Numbered from the stretch's first letter, positions 19,008-29,158 are shown. The stretch is DNA of 64,000 bases from Ignavibacteriae bacterium HGW-Ignavibacteriae-1 (GCA_002839825.1 PGYU01000005.1:62001-126000); one strand, 5' to 3'. The notes: generated from the letters alone by a model not told the origin. Made by a program: numbers and translations.

Positions 19008-20444
19008 CTACTTAGTGTTAAAGACTTGTTTGAGTATTTGAGAGTTGAAATCTTCGAAGTTTTCAACGATTTCGGGGAATTCTGAGAGGTATTGGTATAA
19101 TTTGAGTTTGTCAAGCTTGAATGCTAATGCCAATTCTTTTTGCGAATCTTTCAATAATCCGCGAATAGCAAGTATCTTTGCTTTCAAGTAATAGCCATCA
19201 ACAGCATCGGGCTCTACTTGTATATATAGAGAAGTAAAATCGTAGGCTTTATCTAAATCATTTAGTTCGTAATAGGCTGAGGCGCAATCCAACAATGCTT
19301 CTGTATTGGTAGAATCAGATTCGAAAGAATCTTGGTAAAACTTAATAGATTGTTCGATTTTGCCCATATTGAACAACAAATCTGCTTTTGCGTATAAGAC
19401 TTCGGAATAATTTGGGAATGTTGCAAGCACTTTATCGTAATCTTCCATTGCCGAATCAAATTTTTCGATAGCATCGTAACATATACCGCGACCAAAGTAT
19501 GACTCGAAATTTTCAGGGTCTAAATCCAATGCTTTGCTAAAATGATCAATAGCACTGATATATTGGTTGTTATCTCCGTAAACACTTGCCAAATTGTGCA
19601 TTGTATCAACATCGTCCGGAACGACTCTTAATGCTTCTTTAAAACATTCAATTGCATCTGCGAGTCTGCCCACAGATGCGTATGAATTTGCTTTGTTATA
19701 CCATGCGGAGAAGAAATCCTCATTGATGACTAATGCCATTTCATAAGATTCGATAGCTTGATGGTACATCCTTTTGCTGTTATAAATCACACCCAAGTTG
19801 TACCATAGATGTTCATCATAAGGAGATTCGTCAATGGCTTTGTTGAAATATAGCACCGATTTATCAAAATCGTTCAAGCAATTATAGCAATACGCAATTT
19901 CCTGCATGACTTCGGCGCCGTAATACTCGGAGTCTTTGAGATAGTCTAAGATTTGGATGCTATCGTTGAAGATACCGAGAGATTGCAAGACCATAGCTTT
20001 TTGGAATAGTGCATCTTCGTTTGACGGGTCCAACATGAGTATGCTTTCGATTTGCTTGAGAGCTGATTTGGGGTCACCGGATTGTTCTAAAATCATAGCT
20101 TTATTCAAATTTGCATCGGGGTCGAATGGATTGTAGGACAATGCTTTCTCAACATATTCGAGAGCGTCGTCATTCATATCCAAGTTTGATAATATGAAAG
20201 CCTTTTTGTTATAGGCATCAGAAGAATTTGGAATAAGCTCTATCCACAAGTCACAAAATTCGAGTGCTTCTTTCAATTGGTCTGTAGAGATGCAATACTC
20301 TACAAGCGATTCCAGAGCATCGAACGGTGGGATATGTTCACTATTTTTGCGAGAAGAACGAAGATTGTTCAAGTAAAAATGAAGTTGCTCCTCCATATTC
20401 TCGAAATCGTCGTCAAATTCATCGTCAAAATCGTAAAAGCTCAT
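19008..20444 (-). CDS. TPR-repeat protein
   Basis: 478 residues made almost wholly of tetratricopeptide repeats, at least ten of them, with canonical phrases such as AWYNKANSYASVGRLADAIE and NFESYFGRGICYDAIEKFDS. The N-terminus is very acidic (DFDDEFDDDFENMEEQ). There is no signal peptide or membrane helix, so it is probably a cytoplasmic scaffold. It starts 8 bp after the stop of the endonuclease gene (AGGTTG serves as ribosome site) and is probably co-transcribed with it. Partner proteins are unknown. Confidence 0.9.
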   Translation of the reverse strand: MSFYDFDDEFDDDFENMEEQLHFYLNNLRSSRKNSEHIPPFDALESLVEYCISTDQLKEALEFCDLWIELIPNSSDAYNKKAFILSNLDMNDDALEYVEKALSYNPFDPDANLNKAMILEQSGDPKSALKQIESILMLDPSNEDALFQKAMVLQSLGIFNDSIQILDYLKDSEYYGAEVMQEIAYCYNCLNDFDKSVLYFNKAIDESPYDEHLWYNLGVIYNSKRMYHQAIESYEMALVINEDFFSAWYNKANSYASVGRLADAIECFKEALRVVPDDVDTMHNLASVYGDNNQYISAIDHFSKALDLDPENFESYFGRGICYDAIEKFDSAMEDYDKVLATFPNYSEVLYAKADLLFNMGKIEQSIKFYQDSFESDSTNTEALLDCASAYYELNDLDKAYDFTSLYIQVEPDAVDGYYLKAKILAIRGLLKDSQKELALAFKLDKLKLYQYLSEFPEIVENFEDFNSQILKQVFNTK

Positions 20445-20452
20445 TATTCAAC

Positions 20453-22132
20453 CTATTCAATTATAATAAATTTCTTAGAAACATTAAATTTGTTACCAAC
20501 AAATCTTATAATAAAAACGTTTCCAAATGATTTTAGTTTTTTTGTATCAAGAAAAATGTTTCGATTGTCCGTAATTCCAATTTGATACAGGCTCTTGTCA
20601 ATCATTTTTCCATTCACATCGTAAATCGAAATCTCTTTGACTAATTCCAATTCAATGTCAGTTTTGATTGTTAAACTGCTCGATGAAGGATTAGGGAAAA
20701 TTTCTATGTCGAAAGCTTCAGATTCATCATAATTTTCAACACTTGTCAGCCCATCAATCAATTCAATATCCCACGTAAAAAACGAATCATCTTCAAGAGT
20801 AATCGTAGCTGTTATCGTCGAATTGCTTTCTAAATATTCCGGCTTTATCAGCTCAAATGATGCTCTTTTATTACTTTTAGCCAAGATAATCTTATCAGAA
20901 GAAATCATTTGATCGATATACGGTTTTAAGTAATCCGGGTAATTAAGTTTGAAAGATTTTACTTCAACGTCCCCATTGCCTTGGTTATGAACCCATAAGT
21001 TCATATCAAACTTTTCATCAATTGTGTTAATATTAATGGTAAAGTTTGTACCAATATGATTTGGATCCGCTATCAATTCAAAGTTCGGGTCGGAACTTAT
21101 CGAATAAATTCGCTCTAAAAATGATGGGTGGTCAATAAATGGGTTGCGCTTTAGTTGATAAGCCGCTATCGAATCATTTCGTCTCATTTCCTTTTCGTCA
21201 GGAGGGTCAAGTATCACCCATTCTCTCAGAACCGCTTCTTGAGCATCAATAAATTTGAATGGATTATCATAACGGAGAGCAAAATAGAGCAATGCTCTGG
21301 CGATGTTTCCTTTAACTTCATTGCGTGGTTCAAAAGCTGTTTTGCCGGTAGGGTCAATACCAAGTTTCGAGCCGCCGTCTTGCCAACTTATTTGTCCTGT
21401 TACATAATTATACGGGAAATTTGCTCGTCGGTCGTTAGCAGTCTTAGAACTTGGGAAAATATGATTCATATCGCTCAATGGCGGTTCGTAATCGGAACCA
21501 TATGAACGGGGCCAAGAATGTTCAGTGTTGAAACCACTTTTGTCCAGCTCCGCAAAATCAGGTTCACCAACCACTTGAACTGTCTTTCCGGTATAAATAC
21601 ATTCAACTGTTCCCTTATCATTATCGAATGATGTCCAAAGAAATTCACGAGCTTTTTTGTATGTAAAACTGGTATGATTCTTTAAGTATGCCGAAAGTGA
21701 ATTAAGCAAATCACTTCCCCAGAGATTATTCGTGAAATCATATACACTATGGTTTGCGTGAGTTACTTTGGCAATTACCCTTGTAGCCACAGGATAGGCA
21801 TTATCCCAATGTTCGACAAGATTGTAGAGGTAAATTTCGTAATCAATGTTATGAGTTGGTGTGAATTTGTATAATATATAGGATGTGGAATTAGCAGCCG
21901 CGTTGATTGAGCGGTAAATCGGGGCTAAGGTATCCATAGTTGCAAATGCTTGAATTGTAGTGATTTTTGCATCCATAACCGAAGTATTAGTTACTCCGAC
22001 AGAAATTTCATATTCGACACCTGATGCAATCGTACCTAAGTCAATTTCCTCAACTACTTGAATCTGTGTTTGTGAAGCAAAGGCTACACTTACGTAAGCC
22101 CAAAAAATCGTAATGTTTAGTAAAAAACGCAT
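20453..22132 (-). CDS. secreted endonuclease I family nuclease with T9SS sorting domain
   Basis: 559 residues. A signal peptide (cleaved near AFA) is followed by a DUF1573-like Ig domain (about 24-125, DLGTIASGVEYEISVGVTN). The endonuclease I / BsnI core (about 150-330) shows FNTEHSWPRSYG, SDMNHIFPSSKTANDRR, EPRNEVKGNIARALLYF and the family spacing. A further Ig-like part leads to a T9SS type A sorting domain (about 478-559, IFPNPSSSSLTI ... KKFIIIE). Predicted extracellular DNase/RNase for nutrient scavenging. A TPR gene follows 8 bp downstream. The family call is firm; substrate preference (RNA or DNA) is not visible. Confidence 0.92.
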   Translation of the reverse strand: MRFLLNITIFWAYVSVAFASQTQIQVVEEIDLGTIASGVEYEISVGVTNTSVMDAKITTIQAFATMDTLAPIYRSINAAANSTSYILYKFTPTHNIDYEIYLYNLVEHWDNAYPVATRVIAKVTHANHSVYDFTNNLWGSDLLNSLSAYLKNHTSFTYKKAREFLWTSFDNDKGTVECIYTGKTVQVVGEPDFAELDKSGFNTEHSWPRSYGSDYEPPLSDMNHIFPSSKTANDRRANFPYNYVTGQISWQDGGSKLGIDPTGKTAFEPRNEVKGNIARALLYFALRYDNPFKFIDAQEAVLREWVILDPPDEKEMRRNDSIAAYQLKRNPFIDHPSFLERIYSISSDPNFELIADPNHIGTNFTININTIDEKFDMNLWVHNQGNGDVEVKSFKLNYPDYLKPYIDQMISSDKIILAKSNKRASFELIKPEYLESNSTITATITLEDDSFFTWDIELIDGLTSVENYDESEAFDIEIFPNPSSSSLTIKTDIELELVKEISIYDVNGKMIDKSLYQIGITDNRNIFLDTKKLKSFGNVFIIRFVGNKFNVSKKFIIIE

Positions 22133-22183
22133 AAGTTAACTCAAATATATTTACAAAGCTTTTGTAAAAGTAAACTAATAATA

Positions 22184-22215
22184 GCAAAAAAAAAAACGAC
22201 TCAATGAGCCGTTTT
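22184..22215 (-). terminator. Rho-independent terminator after the aminopeptidase gene
   Basis: On the minus strand, AAAACGGCTC / GAGTCGTTTT (one G-T pair) with a 3-nt loop is followed by a run of about ten T residues. It lies 14 bp past the stop at 22229. Confidence 0.85.
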
Positions 22216-22228
22216 CTTTAATTTTTTG

Positions 22229-23194
22229 TTAAACCGGTTTTTTAATCTTTCCATTTTGGATGATTAGCTTATCATCAAAAAATACATTTGGCTTGGTCAT
22301 AACCATCGAAAGCCTGAAATCGGTATTGACATTGCCGCCTAAGCCGATGTTACCGCCAAATACAAAATGAGCGTGCCCTTCGACAGTTTCGTCTTCGATG
22401 TTATTGCCTGAAAGCATCGCTTTTGGGTTGATACCAATTCCGAATTCTGCCAAATTACGAGCATTTTTGCCGGATTTGTTCATGATTTTTGCTAATAATT
22501 TCGGTTCTTCGCCATCGCCGGAAATTTTTGTCATAAATCCAGATGTTACTTCAACACCTACCGGATTTTCGACAACACCGATTTTGTCTATCGAACCATC
22601 TATCAAAATTACGCCTGTAGTTCTGTCATCAATTGGCGACACAAAGACTTTGCCCGAAGGTAAGTAACCAAATTCGCCGATTGTACGCATGATTCCTGTA
22701 GATGAAAATACTTCTCTGCCACGTATCGGAATTCTGATGTTCGTACCGGATTTTGTTTCTACTCTGATGATTGAAGTCTTCTTCATCAATGTTGAAAAGA
22801 ATTCAGCTTGCTCGGCAATTTTCTCATGATTGGCACTTAAACATCGAACCAATGATTCTTCATCCAAATTTGGAATCAGCCCTATTCTGACACCCATTTG
22901 CGTTGCTTTGAGTCGAGCTTGTGAGTTGATAAGAGGAATGTCGGCGGCACATATTATTGAATCTACTGTATTGATTGATTCAGCAATGATTTCCGGCAAA
23001 ATTTCTCGATTTTGGTTCGATTTTAACAAAATCATGTACGAATCTTCGCAAAAACTATTTAGGTTTTCGTAAAGTGCGTCTCCAATTTCTTTTGTCAAAT
23101 CGTCTGCTATCACAAGCACAATCTCACTTTCATCAATTCCCATAAAATCCTTTATCAAGGAATTGATTGCTTTATTTAATTTAGTTGAGGTCAT
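22229..23194 (-). CDS. M29-like leucyl aminopeptidase (aminopeptidase T family)
   Basis: 321 residues. The C-terminal half matches the family: GEFGYLPSGKVFVSPIDD, TTGVILIDGS, NLAEFGIGINPKA, EDETVEGHAHFVFGGNIG and the final DDKLIIQNGKI. These regions hold the Glu, His and Asp ligands of the dinuclear metal site. The N-terminal half is shorter and more divergent than in thermophilic aminopeptidase T (about 410 residues), as in the shorter bacterial branch. It is a single-gene unit with its own terminator, predicted cytoplasmic. Peptide preference unknown. Confidence 0.82.
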   Translation of the reverse strand: MTSTKLNKAINSLIKDFMGIDESEIVLVIADDLTKEIGDALYENLNSFCEDSYMILLKSNQNREILPEIIAESINTVDSIICAADIPLINSQARLKATQMGVRIGLIPNLDEESLVRCLSANHEKIAEQAEFFSTLMKKTSIIRVETKSGTNIRIPIRGREVFSSTGIMRTIGEFGYLPSGKVFVSPIDDRTTGVILIDGSIDKIGVVENPVGVEVTSGFMTKISGDGEEPKLLAKIMNKSGKNARNLAEFGIGINPKAMLSGNNIEDETVEGHAHFVFGGNIGLGGNVNTDFRLSMVMTKPNVFFDDKLIIQNGKIKKPV

Positions 23195-23420
23195 TAATTT
23201 TGTCTTTTGTTTAAAAAGTAAATTCGAGTTGCAAAAATATACAATTATTTCATATAAATACTACGTATTATGATGAAAAATATTTCATTTTGATTTTTCA
23301 TCTCGCAAATCAGCCATTGTAGCTTAATAATCAACAATTAGAATATCTCTAAATTAATTACAAATAATTTCCGAACCCGTAAAAATTAGCTTTCCTTAAT
23401 ATTTTATTATTAACTCGCTT

Positions 23421-23455
23421 AAAAAAAAGTGTAAATCAATTTGATTCACACTTTT
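23421..23455 (-). terminator. Rho-independent terminator after the MFS gene
   Basis: Minus-strand stem AAAAGTGTGAATC / GATTTACACTTTT (one mismatch) with a short loop, followed by about eight T. It lies 26 bp beyond the MFS stop. Confidence 0.85.
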
Positions 23456-23480
23456 ATTAAATTTTCAAACCTCTTAGCGA

Positions 23481-24866
23481 TTATACTTGCTTCTGAATGT
23501 TTGGTGATTGAAGCCCATAGCCTTTCTTCTTGTCTTCGATTTTCAAAAGGAAACCAAACAAAATTGCCAATAAACCAAAACTTGTAAATATCATCATCGG
23601 GAGTGTATAGTCGTATGTTGTGGAAGTCACTCCGTCAACAACAACTGTACCTGTTATGCAATAAGTATCTAATACCCATCCAATCAACAATGGTACGCCC
23701 ATCAATCCCCAGTTTTGAACCCAGAAAATCAATGCAAAAGCTGTACCTAATTGGCGTTCAGGAATGATTTTCGGTACTGAGGGCCACATCGCCGAAGGCA
23801 CTAATGAAAAACCGATTCCAAGAATCAACACTAACACAATTGCAAATATCCAATGATTGAATATTGGCACCGAAAATAGAAAATGCACCATTGTAATCAG
23901 GAATGAACCGATTATCATTATTGTTGCACCCTTGCCTTTACGGTCGTAAATTGTTCCAAAAATTGGAGTTAGCAAAATCGTCCCAAAGGGTAATAATCCG
24001 GGAATTACACCCGCCCAATACGCATCTACATCGAACTTGTTAATCATCAAGTCTGTAGCATATTTTAGGAATGGAAACACTGCTGAATAAAAGAGTACAC
24101 AAAGTATCGCAATATACCACCAGCCTCTGTTTTTGACGATGAACCAAATATCTTTCATTTGAAATTCGATTTCGGGTTCGACTTCTAAACCAATATTCTT
24201 TTCGATAATTGAAGCTTCTAATTTCTTATCCATGAATGTATAAATAAAGAATGCAATGAAACCGATACAAAGCATAATCAAACAAATTAGAATTGGAGCG
24301 GAAACTGTCCCGAATTGCAATGCTACCGGAAGAGATGTGGATAGGGCTAATGCCGTTCCAAGTCTGGCAATTGAAAGCTGCAAACCCATTGCAAGAGCTA
24401 ACTCTTTTCCTCTAAACCATTTAACGATGATTTTTGAAACGGTAATGCCGGCAACTTCAACACCTACACCAAAAATTGCAAATCCTAAAGCTGCTACCAT
24501 TACCTGAGCTTTCCACCCAAAAAGCATTTGCCCGTCGAGCGAACTTGTCGAAATTGCCCAATACTTAATCGCTGTTCCCAATACCATTATAGCCGCTGCT
24601 CCTAATCCTGTAAAGCGAACACCCATCTTATCGAGAATTATGCCGCCGATTATCAGGAAAAATAGAAAAACATTAAACCAGCCATAAGCACTTGTGAAAA
24701 AACCATATTCGGAACTACTCCAGGACAATTCGTTTTCGAGCAATCCCTTCAGAGGAGCCATAACATCAGCTAAATAATAGCCTGCAAACATTGTGAACGC
24801 AACAACTACCAAAGCTGTCCAGCGAGCCGCTTTCGAATCGCTTATCAAAGTTTTTATTTCTGCCAT
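23481..24866 (-). CDS. major facilitator superfamily transporter
   Basis: 461 residues with about twelve membrane helices and a central cytoplasmic loop (about 213-240, KKLEASIIEKNIGLEVEPE). The MFS motif A-like segment GGIILDKMGVRFTG follows helix 2, and the equivalent IFGTIYDRKGKGATIMI is in the second half. Helix 1 (TMFAGYYLADVMAPLKGLLE) and the wide periplasmic loop CITGTVVVDGV are distinctive, and overall resemblance is to OxlT/NarK-like anion porters. Single gene with its own terminator. Substrate cannot be read from context. Confidence 0.85.
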   Translation of the reverse strand: MAEIKTLISDSKAARWTALVVVAFTMFAGYYLADVMAPLKGLLENELSWSSSEYGFFTSAYGWFNVFLFFLIIGGIILDKMGVRFTGLGAAAIMVLGTAIKYWAISTSSLDGQMLFGWKAQVMVAALGFAIFGVGVEVAGITVSKIIVKWFRGKELALAMGLQLSIARLGTALALSTSLPVALQFGTVSAPILICLIMLCIGFIAFFIYTFMDKKLEASIIEKNIGLEVEPEIEFQMKDIWFIVKNRGWWYIAILCVLFYSAVFPFLKYATDLMINKFDVDAYWAGVIPGLLPFGTILLTPIFGTIYDRKGKGATIMIIGSFLITMVHFLFSVPIFNHWIFAIVLVLILGIGFSLVPSAMWPSVPKIIPERQLGTAFALIFWVQNWGLMGVPLLIGWVLDTYCITGTVVVDGVTSTTYDYTLPMMIFTSFGLLAILFGFLLKIEDKKKGYGLQSPNIQKQV

Positions 24867-24953
24867 ATCGTTAAAATTTGAATTAGAAAAAATGTTAGTT
24901 ACAATTTGATACTAAGTCTATTCAAAACATAGAAATTATCGCTTTTATACAAG

Positions 24954-24978
24954 AACCCCTCCCGATAAAGGAGGGGTT
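24954..24978 (-). terminator. GC-rich hairpin, probable terminator after pepD
   Basis: Perfect 9-bp stem AACCCCTCC / GGAGGGGTT with a 7-nt loop, 24 bp beyond the pepD stop. The T tract after it is weak, so it may instead protect an RNA 3' end. Confidence 0.6.
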
Positions 24979-25002
24979 TGAATTGTATAAGCTATATAAA
25001 CA

Positions 25003-26469
25003 TTATGCTTTAACGGGAATTTCTTCAAGAATCTTTTTCAATAATTTCCAGCATTTTGCTGTTGATGTTATTGAAATCATTTCATTTGGAGAATGTACTT
25101 CGCGTAGGTCAGGCCCGAATGAAAGCATATCCATATTGGGATATTTTTCACCTACAAGTCCACATTCCAATCCGGCATGAATTGCTTCGATATGTGGTTC
25201 TTTTCCAAATAATTTTGTGTAAACTTCGACAGCTTCTTTCAAAATCGGCGAATTTACATTTGGTTCCCAAGCAGGATAACCGTCACCAAATTTAACTTCA
25301 GCTCCACCTAATTCAAAAGAAAGTTGCACTACTGCAGCCATGTCTTTCTTTTCGGTTTCTACTGAGGAACGTTGGCTTGTCAATACTTCTATAGTGTTTT
25401 CTTTAGTTTCAACAATCGCAAAATTAGTTGATGTTTGGACTAAACCTGCAATATCGGGGCTCATTCTGTAAACGCCATGTGGCATAACATAGAATGAAGT
25501 CAACAATCTTTTTTGGAATTCCGGAGTCATAACTCTTGCCGGGATTGCAGTTGCTTCTGCTGTAATCGAAACGTTAGGTTCTTTTGAGCCGTATTCGCGT
25601 TTGTATTGTTGGTCGAAATCCGCGATAAATTTCAAGAAATCGCCTTCGGCAGCTTTTGCCACAACTACAGTTGCAAAACCTTCGCGTGGAATAGCATTGT
25701 GCTTGTTGCCGCTATTGAAATCAGCTACTCGGATATTCAATTTATTGGTAGCATTCCACAAAATCCTATTCAAAAATTTAGCTGCATTGCCGCGTCCGTC
25801 GTGAATTTCAATGCCTGAGTGACCGCCTTTGAGCCCTTTGACTGCAATTGTGTATGCAACTGTATCACCGGGAACATTATCAGCATGATAAGCGTAGATG
25901 CCTCTTGTATTCAAACCACCGGCACATCCAATTGTGAAAGCACCGTCTTCTTCGGAATCGAGATTGATTAATATTTCAGCTTTCAACAAATCTGTACCGA
26001 GTTGCATAGCACCTGTCAAGCCAGTTTCTTCATCTAATGTGCAAAGTAATTCGAGAGCAGGATGCTTTACACCTTCTGTGGTCATTACTGCCATTCCCAT
26101 CGCAACACCGATACCGTTATCTGCGCCCAATGTTGTACCTTTTGCTTTTACCCAATCACCATCAATATAAACTTGAATCGGGTCGTTTTCAAAATCGAAT
26201 TCTACATCAGCATTTTTTTCGCATACCATGTCAATGTGACCTTGGATACATACAGGTTTGCGGTTTTCCATTCCGGGGGTCGCAGGTTTGCGGACAACAA
26301 AGTTGCCGAGTTTGTCTTCTTGTAATTCGAACCCTTGGTCAACAGCCCAACCTTTGATATAAGCGGCTATTTTTTCTTCCTGTTTGGAAGGACGCGGATA
26401 CTTAGTGATTTCTTCAAAATAGTACCAAACCTCTTGGGGTTCTAGTGCTCCTAAAATTCTTTCTGCCAT
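25003..26469 (-). CDS. pepD: cytosol nonspecific dipeptidase PepD (M20 aminoacyl-histidine dipeptidase)
   Basis: 488 residues. Metal and catalytic residues of the M20C/PepD family are in place: H78 and D80 in GHIDMVCEKN, D117 in GTTLGADNGIG, E147 and E148 in CTLDEETGL, and D171 in INLDSEEDG. The C-terminal ligand lies in IHAGLECG. It hydrolyses Xaa-His and other dipeptides in the cytoplasm. Good ribosome site (AAGGAT). It starts 5 bp after the stop of the PqqD-like gene, so the two are co-transcribed. Confidence 0.95.
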   Translation of the reverse strand: MAERILGALEPQEVWYYFEEITKYPRPSKQEEKIAAYIKGWAVDQGFELQEDKLGNFVVRKPATPGMENRKPVCIQGHIDMVCEKNADVEFDFENDPIQVYIDGDWVKAKGTTLGADNGIGVAMGMAVMTTEGVKHPALELLCTLDEETGLTGAMQLGTDLLKAEILINLDSEEDGAFTIGCAGGLNTRGIYAYHADNVPGDTVAYTIAVKGLKGGHSGIEIHDGRGNAAKFLNRILWNATNKLNIRVADFNSGNKHNAIPREGFATVVVAKAAEGDFLKFIADFDQQYKREYGSKEPNVSITAEATAIPARVMTPEFQKRLLTSFYVMPHGVYRMSPDIAGLVQTSTNFAIVETKENTIEVLTSQRSSVETEKKDMAAVVQLSFELGGAEVKFGDGYPAWEPNVNSPILKEAVEVYTKLFGKEPHIEAIHAGLECGLVGEKYPNMDMLSFGPDLREVHSPNEMISITSTAKCWKLLKKILEEIPVKA

Positions 26470-26474
26470 TGTGT

Positions 26475-26843
26475 TTATCCTTTATTAAATTCGTGAAAAT
26501 CTATAAAACCGTTTCTATGTAATTGTGAGAGAAACATCGTAACTCTCTCATAAGCAGGGTTTACTTCCTCTCCCAACTTATCTTTAACTTTCATTATAAT
26601 ATTGTCAACGCTGGTTTTACCGTCAATTTCGAGCCATACGGCAGTACCTAACTTGTCAAAATTTGCTCTGATATAAGGATTTTTTAATTTTGGTTGGAAA
26701 ATCTTACCGAGTATCTTGTCATTAAATCTCGGTACCAACACATCAATTGTATCCTCATCTCTTGGCTCATGCGTATATTTCCTATATGGAGTAAGTTCCA
26801 GATAATTTATATCAGCAGCCTCTTGTTTCTTAAATAAGCCCAA
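26475..26843 (-). CDS. PqqD-like small protein
   Basis: About 122 residues from a TTG at 26843 with GGAG 7 bp upstream. The frame is open to another TTG at 26864, but an in-frame stop lies just before that. The N-terminal part (INYLELTPYRKYTHEPRDE ... VPRFNDK) is a conserved extension. The C-terminal 65 residues (ANFDKLGTAVWLEIDGK ... FLSQLHRNGFIDF) have the PqqD / RiPP-recognition winged-helix pattern. PqqD proteins present peptides to radical SAM enzymes, and here a KamA-like radical SAM gene lies 101 bp upstream with pepD 5 bp downstream. No precursor peptide is seen. Related stand-alone proteins are widespread in Bacteroidota and of unknown function. Confidence 0.75.
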   Translation of the reverse strand: MGLFKKQEAADINYLELTPYRKYTHEPRDEDTIDVLVPRFNDKILGKIFQPKLKNPYIRANFDKLGTAVWLEIDGKTSVDNIIMKVKDKLGEEVNPAYERVTMFLSQLHRNGFIDFHEFNKG

Positions 26844-26944
26844 AAACTTTCTCCATTTTTGCAAATTTTACAATATCCAATTTAAGAAAAAAAACAATCA
26901 TTTTTATGGAATTCGTGTAAATTTTCGAATGTTTTGTGAAATTA

Positions 26945-29158
26945 TTAGGAAACAGCCGGCAAAAGCTCTTTTGGAATGTCCAAATTTGTAATCTCATTTG
27001 TAACTTCGTAATCATATGTAGGATATTCATAAATGGGCATTCGGGCTTCGGTGACACCAACTGAATAATTCCAAATTGAAATGTATTCGCTTGGGTCTTC
27101 GCCCATTGATTCTAATTGATTAAGATACTCGCGGATAGATTTGGATTCGACAACAACCATTTTGCCCAAATTGTCAATTATCGGGCTATGCCAACGGGTT
27201 GAATCATGGTCGAACTCTATTATTCGCCTGCCGCTTCGTGTTATGCCGATAACGCGAAATGTCAAACTTTTTCCAACTCCGGGAAGATTTAGCACATTTC
27301 TGTCAGTTGCCAAAAATGGCATCTGGAATTTTTCTCTAATTCGATTGATATGTTCTACCATGTTTTTGGGTTCATGGGGTAGCGATGACACATCATTAAT
27401 AGCATTTTCTTCGATACACCCGAAAATTTTCTCTTCCATTTGCTCTTGGACAGCCCTTGCATTTGTAGCGAAATTATGCCTATTTTCACGATAGCCTTTA
27501 ACCGTGAATGTATAATAGGCGAGCACGCCAATATCATTCAATACCTTACGCAACTTGGCAGTGTGTCCGCGACGGGATGCTGAAGCTGTCAGCACTAATT
27601 GATTTGTCACAATCCAACCTGCTGAAATCAATTTATGGATTGCGTTCTGTGCTTCAGGCGTGACTTCCATAGCCGTTTGAAAATGTGTTTGAATGATAAA
27701 TTGCTTGATACCGATTTTGAGCGCTTTTTCTCGAAAATCGTTCAATATTTCAATTAAGTTGTCATTTATGCGTTGGGGCAAATAAGCAGGTAGTCTTGTT
27801 CCGAGCCTGACTCTCGTTATTTCTGCATACTTTTCATTACTTCCCAAATTTGCTTGTTTTTTCCGAACAGCCATATCATAAACAGCATTCAATATTTTGG
27901 TTAGCGAAATATTTTGGCTCATCAGAGCATCACCGCCGGTAATCAAAATGTCACGAAGTTGAGAATCATGCTCATAATACTCCATCAATCTTGTTAATTT
28001 CTGCTCCCAAGTTTCTTTTGGCTTCAAATTGTCGAAATTGAAATTCAAATTCCCGCGCTGAAAGTCGTACATCCTTTGGCACGACGAACACAATCCACCA
28101 CAAGCTCTGCCGATGGTATCGGGAATTAGTATCGCCACTTCGGGGTAGCGGCGGTGCATACTTTTATTTGAAGGCAAAATCCATCCCGCTGCATTAGGTT
28201 TGCCTTTTTCAACCAAATCTTCCATTTCCCAGGCTGAAATGTTGCCATATTCTGAGACCAAATCTTGCGAATAGATGATATAATCTCGAATTGCAAGGTC
28301 GGAGCCAATCGAATTTCCAAAATTTGATATGTTCAACAATGACAAATAGTATGGATTTACAAAAAATGGAATTCCTTTGCTCTCAGCTTCGTAGAGTAAT
28401 TCCATCGTTTCATTGTCTAATGAATTGTCGAGCATCTCATTCAGTACTTTCGGACTTCGAACGGCAAACCTAAGATGAAACCATCTGTCATTCCACCATT
28501 CATTTTTGACTAAATCAAACTTTTCATTGTGGTTCATTTCAGGTTCGAAGCTGTATTTAGCATTGTAAATTTCACCGGAATCAATTTTTTTAATGATTAT
28601 ATTGATGATTCTTTCACGATTTTTATCTCTCATCAGCACGTTTTCTTCGTCAAGTCCCGACGGATGCCTGTTCATCCAACTTTCCACTTCTTCTTTAGAA
28701 GGCTTTCTTGTTCTGTCGCTATCATTCAACTGTCTGAAAAGATGCAGCATATCCTCGAAATAGTACTCTGATGCACCGCCTCTGCCGTATTTGAAGGCTA
28801 ACCACAAGTTTTTGAAAGGATTGCTGACTAATTTTTTTCCGTGCAAATTCATATCCGTAAAAGTTTTGGTTTCATTTTCAGAATAATCTTTTAGCCTTAT
28901 GATTGCTAATTCTTTGTTGGTCAGTCGTTCAAAGGAAATTCTGCTGGGTTCTCTTTCATTGTAGAAATTTGAAGCAGAAGGATAATCCGACAATAAATTA
29001 TCAATAAATTTGCGCATTTTATCTATAAAAATCAATTCTGTTTCGGATATTTCGAGTAGATTTTTCAATTCTAAATTTTCGCTCAAAATTTTATTCAAAA
29101 TGATTTGAGATTTTGGCGAAATTGATATTCTATCCGGTTTATTTAGGATTTCGTTCAT
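26945..29158 (-). CDS. KamA-family radical SAM protein, long form
   Basis: About 737 residues from the ATG at 29158 (frame open to 29227). A ~330-residue N-terminal region has no obvious parallel in lysine 2,3-aminomutase. A KamA-type radical SAM domain follows, with the cluster cysteines C353, C357 and C360 in RACGGLCSSCQRMY, and ILITGGDALMS. LPGVGKS contains K630, which aligns with the PLP lysine region (PGGGGK) of classical KamA. The C-terminus (about 640-737) is an extra domain. Reaction unknown: either an amino-acid aminomutase or a relative acting on a protein side chain, as EpmB does. Head-to-head with a second KamA-like gene. Confidence 0.8.
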   Translation of the reverse strand: MNEILNKPDRISISPKSQIILNKILSENLELKNLLEISETELIFIDKMRKFIDNLLSDYPSASNFYNEREPSRISFERLTNKELAIIRLKDYSENETKTFTDMNLHGKKLVSNPFKNLWLAFKYGRGGASEYYFEDMLHLFRQLNDSDRTRKPSKEEVESWMNRHPSGLDEENVLMRDKNRERIINIIIKKIDSGEIYNAKYSFEPEMNHNEKFDLVKNEWWNDRWFHLRFAVRSPKVLNEMLDNSLDNETMELLYEAESKGIPFFVNPYYLSLLNISNFGNSIGSDLAIRDYIIYSQDLVSEYGNISAWEMEDLVEKGKPNAAGWILPSNKSMHRRYPEVAILIPDTIGRACGGLCSSCQRMYDFQRGNLNFNFDNLKPKETWEQKLTRLMEYYEHDSQLRDILITGGDALMSQNISLTKILNAVYDMAVRKKQANLGSNEKYAEITRVRLGTRLPAYLPQRINDNLIEILNDFREKALKIGIKQFIIQTHFQTAMEVTPEAQNAIHKLISAGWIVTNQLVLTASASRRGHTAKLRKVLNDIGVLAYYTFTVKGYRENRHNFATNARAVQEQMEEKIFGCIEENAINDVSSLPHEPKNMVEHINRIREKFQMPFLATDRNVLNLPGVGKSLTFRVIGITRSGRRIIEFDHDSTRWHSPIIDNLGKMVVVESKSIREYLNQLESMGEDPSEYISIWNYSVGVTEARMPIYEYPTYDYEVTNEITNLDIPKELLPAVS

